A stretch of DNA of 5,881 nt from positions 1 through 5,881 of the forward strand of contig RGMU01000107.1 in assembly GCA_010021705.1 (NCBI GenBank), in the 5' to 3' direction. Numbering within the stretch: position 1 is the stretch's first letter; every line of letters begins with the position of its first letter. This DNA comes from Chitinophagia bacterium (GTDB taxonomy: Bacteria > Bacteroidota > Bacteroidia > Chitinophagales > Chitinophagaceae). The translations under genes were made by a program, and so were the position numbers. The notes below the pieces were generated by a model. That model made no database searches, was not told the origin of the DNA, and was given only the letters and a program-made list of their open reading frames with translations. Of this stretch, positions 5,325 to 5,881 are shown piece by piece.

Positions 5325-5852
5325 TTAATTCCCAACAATAATATCATCATCTACCATTAAAAATTCACACCTCCAACTATTTTGAGTATTTGCATCTCCT
5401 GAAACATAAGTGAGACGGCATGTATAGTAAGAACGTATTTTAGCTCCAAAAGAATTTTGTGCATCTACATGCCAATTAACGGTAAAGGTATTTCCTCTTT
5501 GAACTACTGTATTAACTGCGTCTGATTTTTCAAAAACACTTCCAAAATCAGCAGTTGATGGCGATTTTAGTACATCTTTCACATAAGATTCGGCAATAAT
5601 AAATGCTTTTATTTTATTTTGATTTTCAGGATTATCTTTTTTAGAAGTGTCATCTGAATATTTGTATAAAAAATGGCATGTTCCAAAAATAATTATCGTT
5701 AAAATTGCTGCAATTGTTGTGCTTATTTTTTCGCCTAACTTATTATCTACACTATTTATAATTCCGCAATTCCAACAATGAAATTGATTTACTGTGTGTG
5801 GTATTTCGTTAGCAGTTTTACAATGATAACATAAATAACTTAAATTTTTCAT
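5325..5852 (-). CDS. Zinc-ribbon, single-pass membrane protein of unknown function (175 aa)
   Basis: Domain order: a cytoplasmic zinc ribbon with CxxC pairs at C8/C11 and C26/C29, one transmembrane helix (about residues 43-63, ISTTIAAILTIIIFGTCHFLY), a polar Asp/Lys/Asn linker, then a domain of about 95 residues starting AFIIAESYVKDVLKSPSTADFG. The LKSPSTA-x-F signature and the later VDAQNSFGAKIRS..YTC stretch recur in many short bacterial and prophage hypotheticals; no function is known to me. C145 and C162 could form a disulfide if this domain is outside the membrane. The ATG gives a complete first CxxC, and only 29 bases lie upstream in the window; no clear -7 box is seen there. GC is about 31% (149 of 480 bases counted), far below the mid-40s to 50s in the neighbours, which suggests acquisition from elsewhere. 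Confidence 0.7.
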   Translation of the reverse strand: MKNLSYLCYHCKTANEIPHTVNQFHCWNCGIINSVDNKLGEKISTTIAAILTIIIFGTCHFLYKYSDDTSKKDNPENQNKIKAFIIAESYVKDVLKSPSTADFGSVFEKSDAVNTVVQRGNTFTVNWHVDAQNSFGAKIRSYYTCRLTYVSGDANTQNSWRCEFLMVDDDIIVGN

Positions 5853-5881
5853 GATGTTTTGAATACGTATGCGTTCATTAA

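Noticed and set aside
5228..5345. Integron attC site around the inverted repeat, with the adjacent gene as a cassette
   Set aside because: No RYYYAAC/GTTRRRY core pair brackets the repeat; the nearest GTTGGGA lies inside the zinc-ribbon gene's last codons and mismatches at the final base. No integrase is present.
5861..5878. ATACGTAT palindrome and TGAA...TTCA flanks upstream of the zinc-ribbon gene
   Set aside because: An 8-base AT-rich palindrome is expected by chance at this length, the outer arms are off-centre, and the window ends 3 bases later, so no repeat can be tested.

Overview
The window looks like a chromosomal fragment from a member of the Bacteroidota, with GC in the mid-40s by eye. 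Three things point there. Gene starts lack Shine-Dalgarno sequences and instead carry Bacteroidota-type promoters (TTTG/TTTA near -33 and TAnnTTTG near -7). The glycosyltransferase and M13 peptidase are of a kind common in that phylum. There is also a tiny lipoprotein with an L-x-G-C lipobox. I cannot place it below phylum level with confidence.

Layout from left to right. Positions 1-732 (minus) hold the N-terminal 244 residues of a DAO-type FAD-dependent oxidoreductase that runs off the left edge. Across a short divergent intergenic region lies an M13 (neprilysin/PepO) secreted metallopeptidase on the plus strand, 848-2852. It is broken: about 44 bp that should encode the HExxH zinc-binding active site are missing, and the frame is shifted there. 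A hairpin terminator at 2884-2917 separates it from a convergent MurG-like (GT28-type) glycosyltransferase, 2895-3974 minus, which appears to start at TTG. Divergent from it, at 3999-4142 plus, is a 47-residue lipoprotein gene. The two starts lie only 24 bp apart, and a perfect 6-2-6 palindrome occupies the gap. An unrecognised 80-residue ORF (4189-4431 plus) follows, probably co-transcribed. It ends 5 bp from the convergent stop of a TcdA/ThiF-family tRNA ct6A synthase (4437-5159 minus). A 165-bp intergenic stretch contains an imperfect 16-bp inverted repeat. The last gene, 5325-5852 minus, encodes a zinc-ribbon plus transmembrane protein of much lower GC (about 31%), a candidate for horizontal acquisition.

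The genes do not form one pathway. They read as ordinary housekeeping or envelope genes in alternating orientations, with one decayed peptidase and one compositionally foreign membrane protein. I see no defence system, CRISPR array, tRNA, rRNA or transposase. The points most worth a second look are the active-site excision in the peptidase, the compact lipoprotein/glycosyltransferase control region, and two genes whose promoters imply leaderless transcripts.
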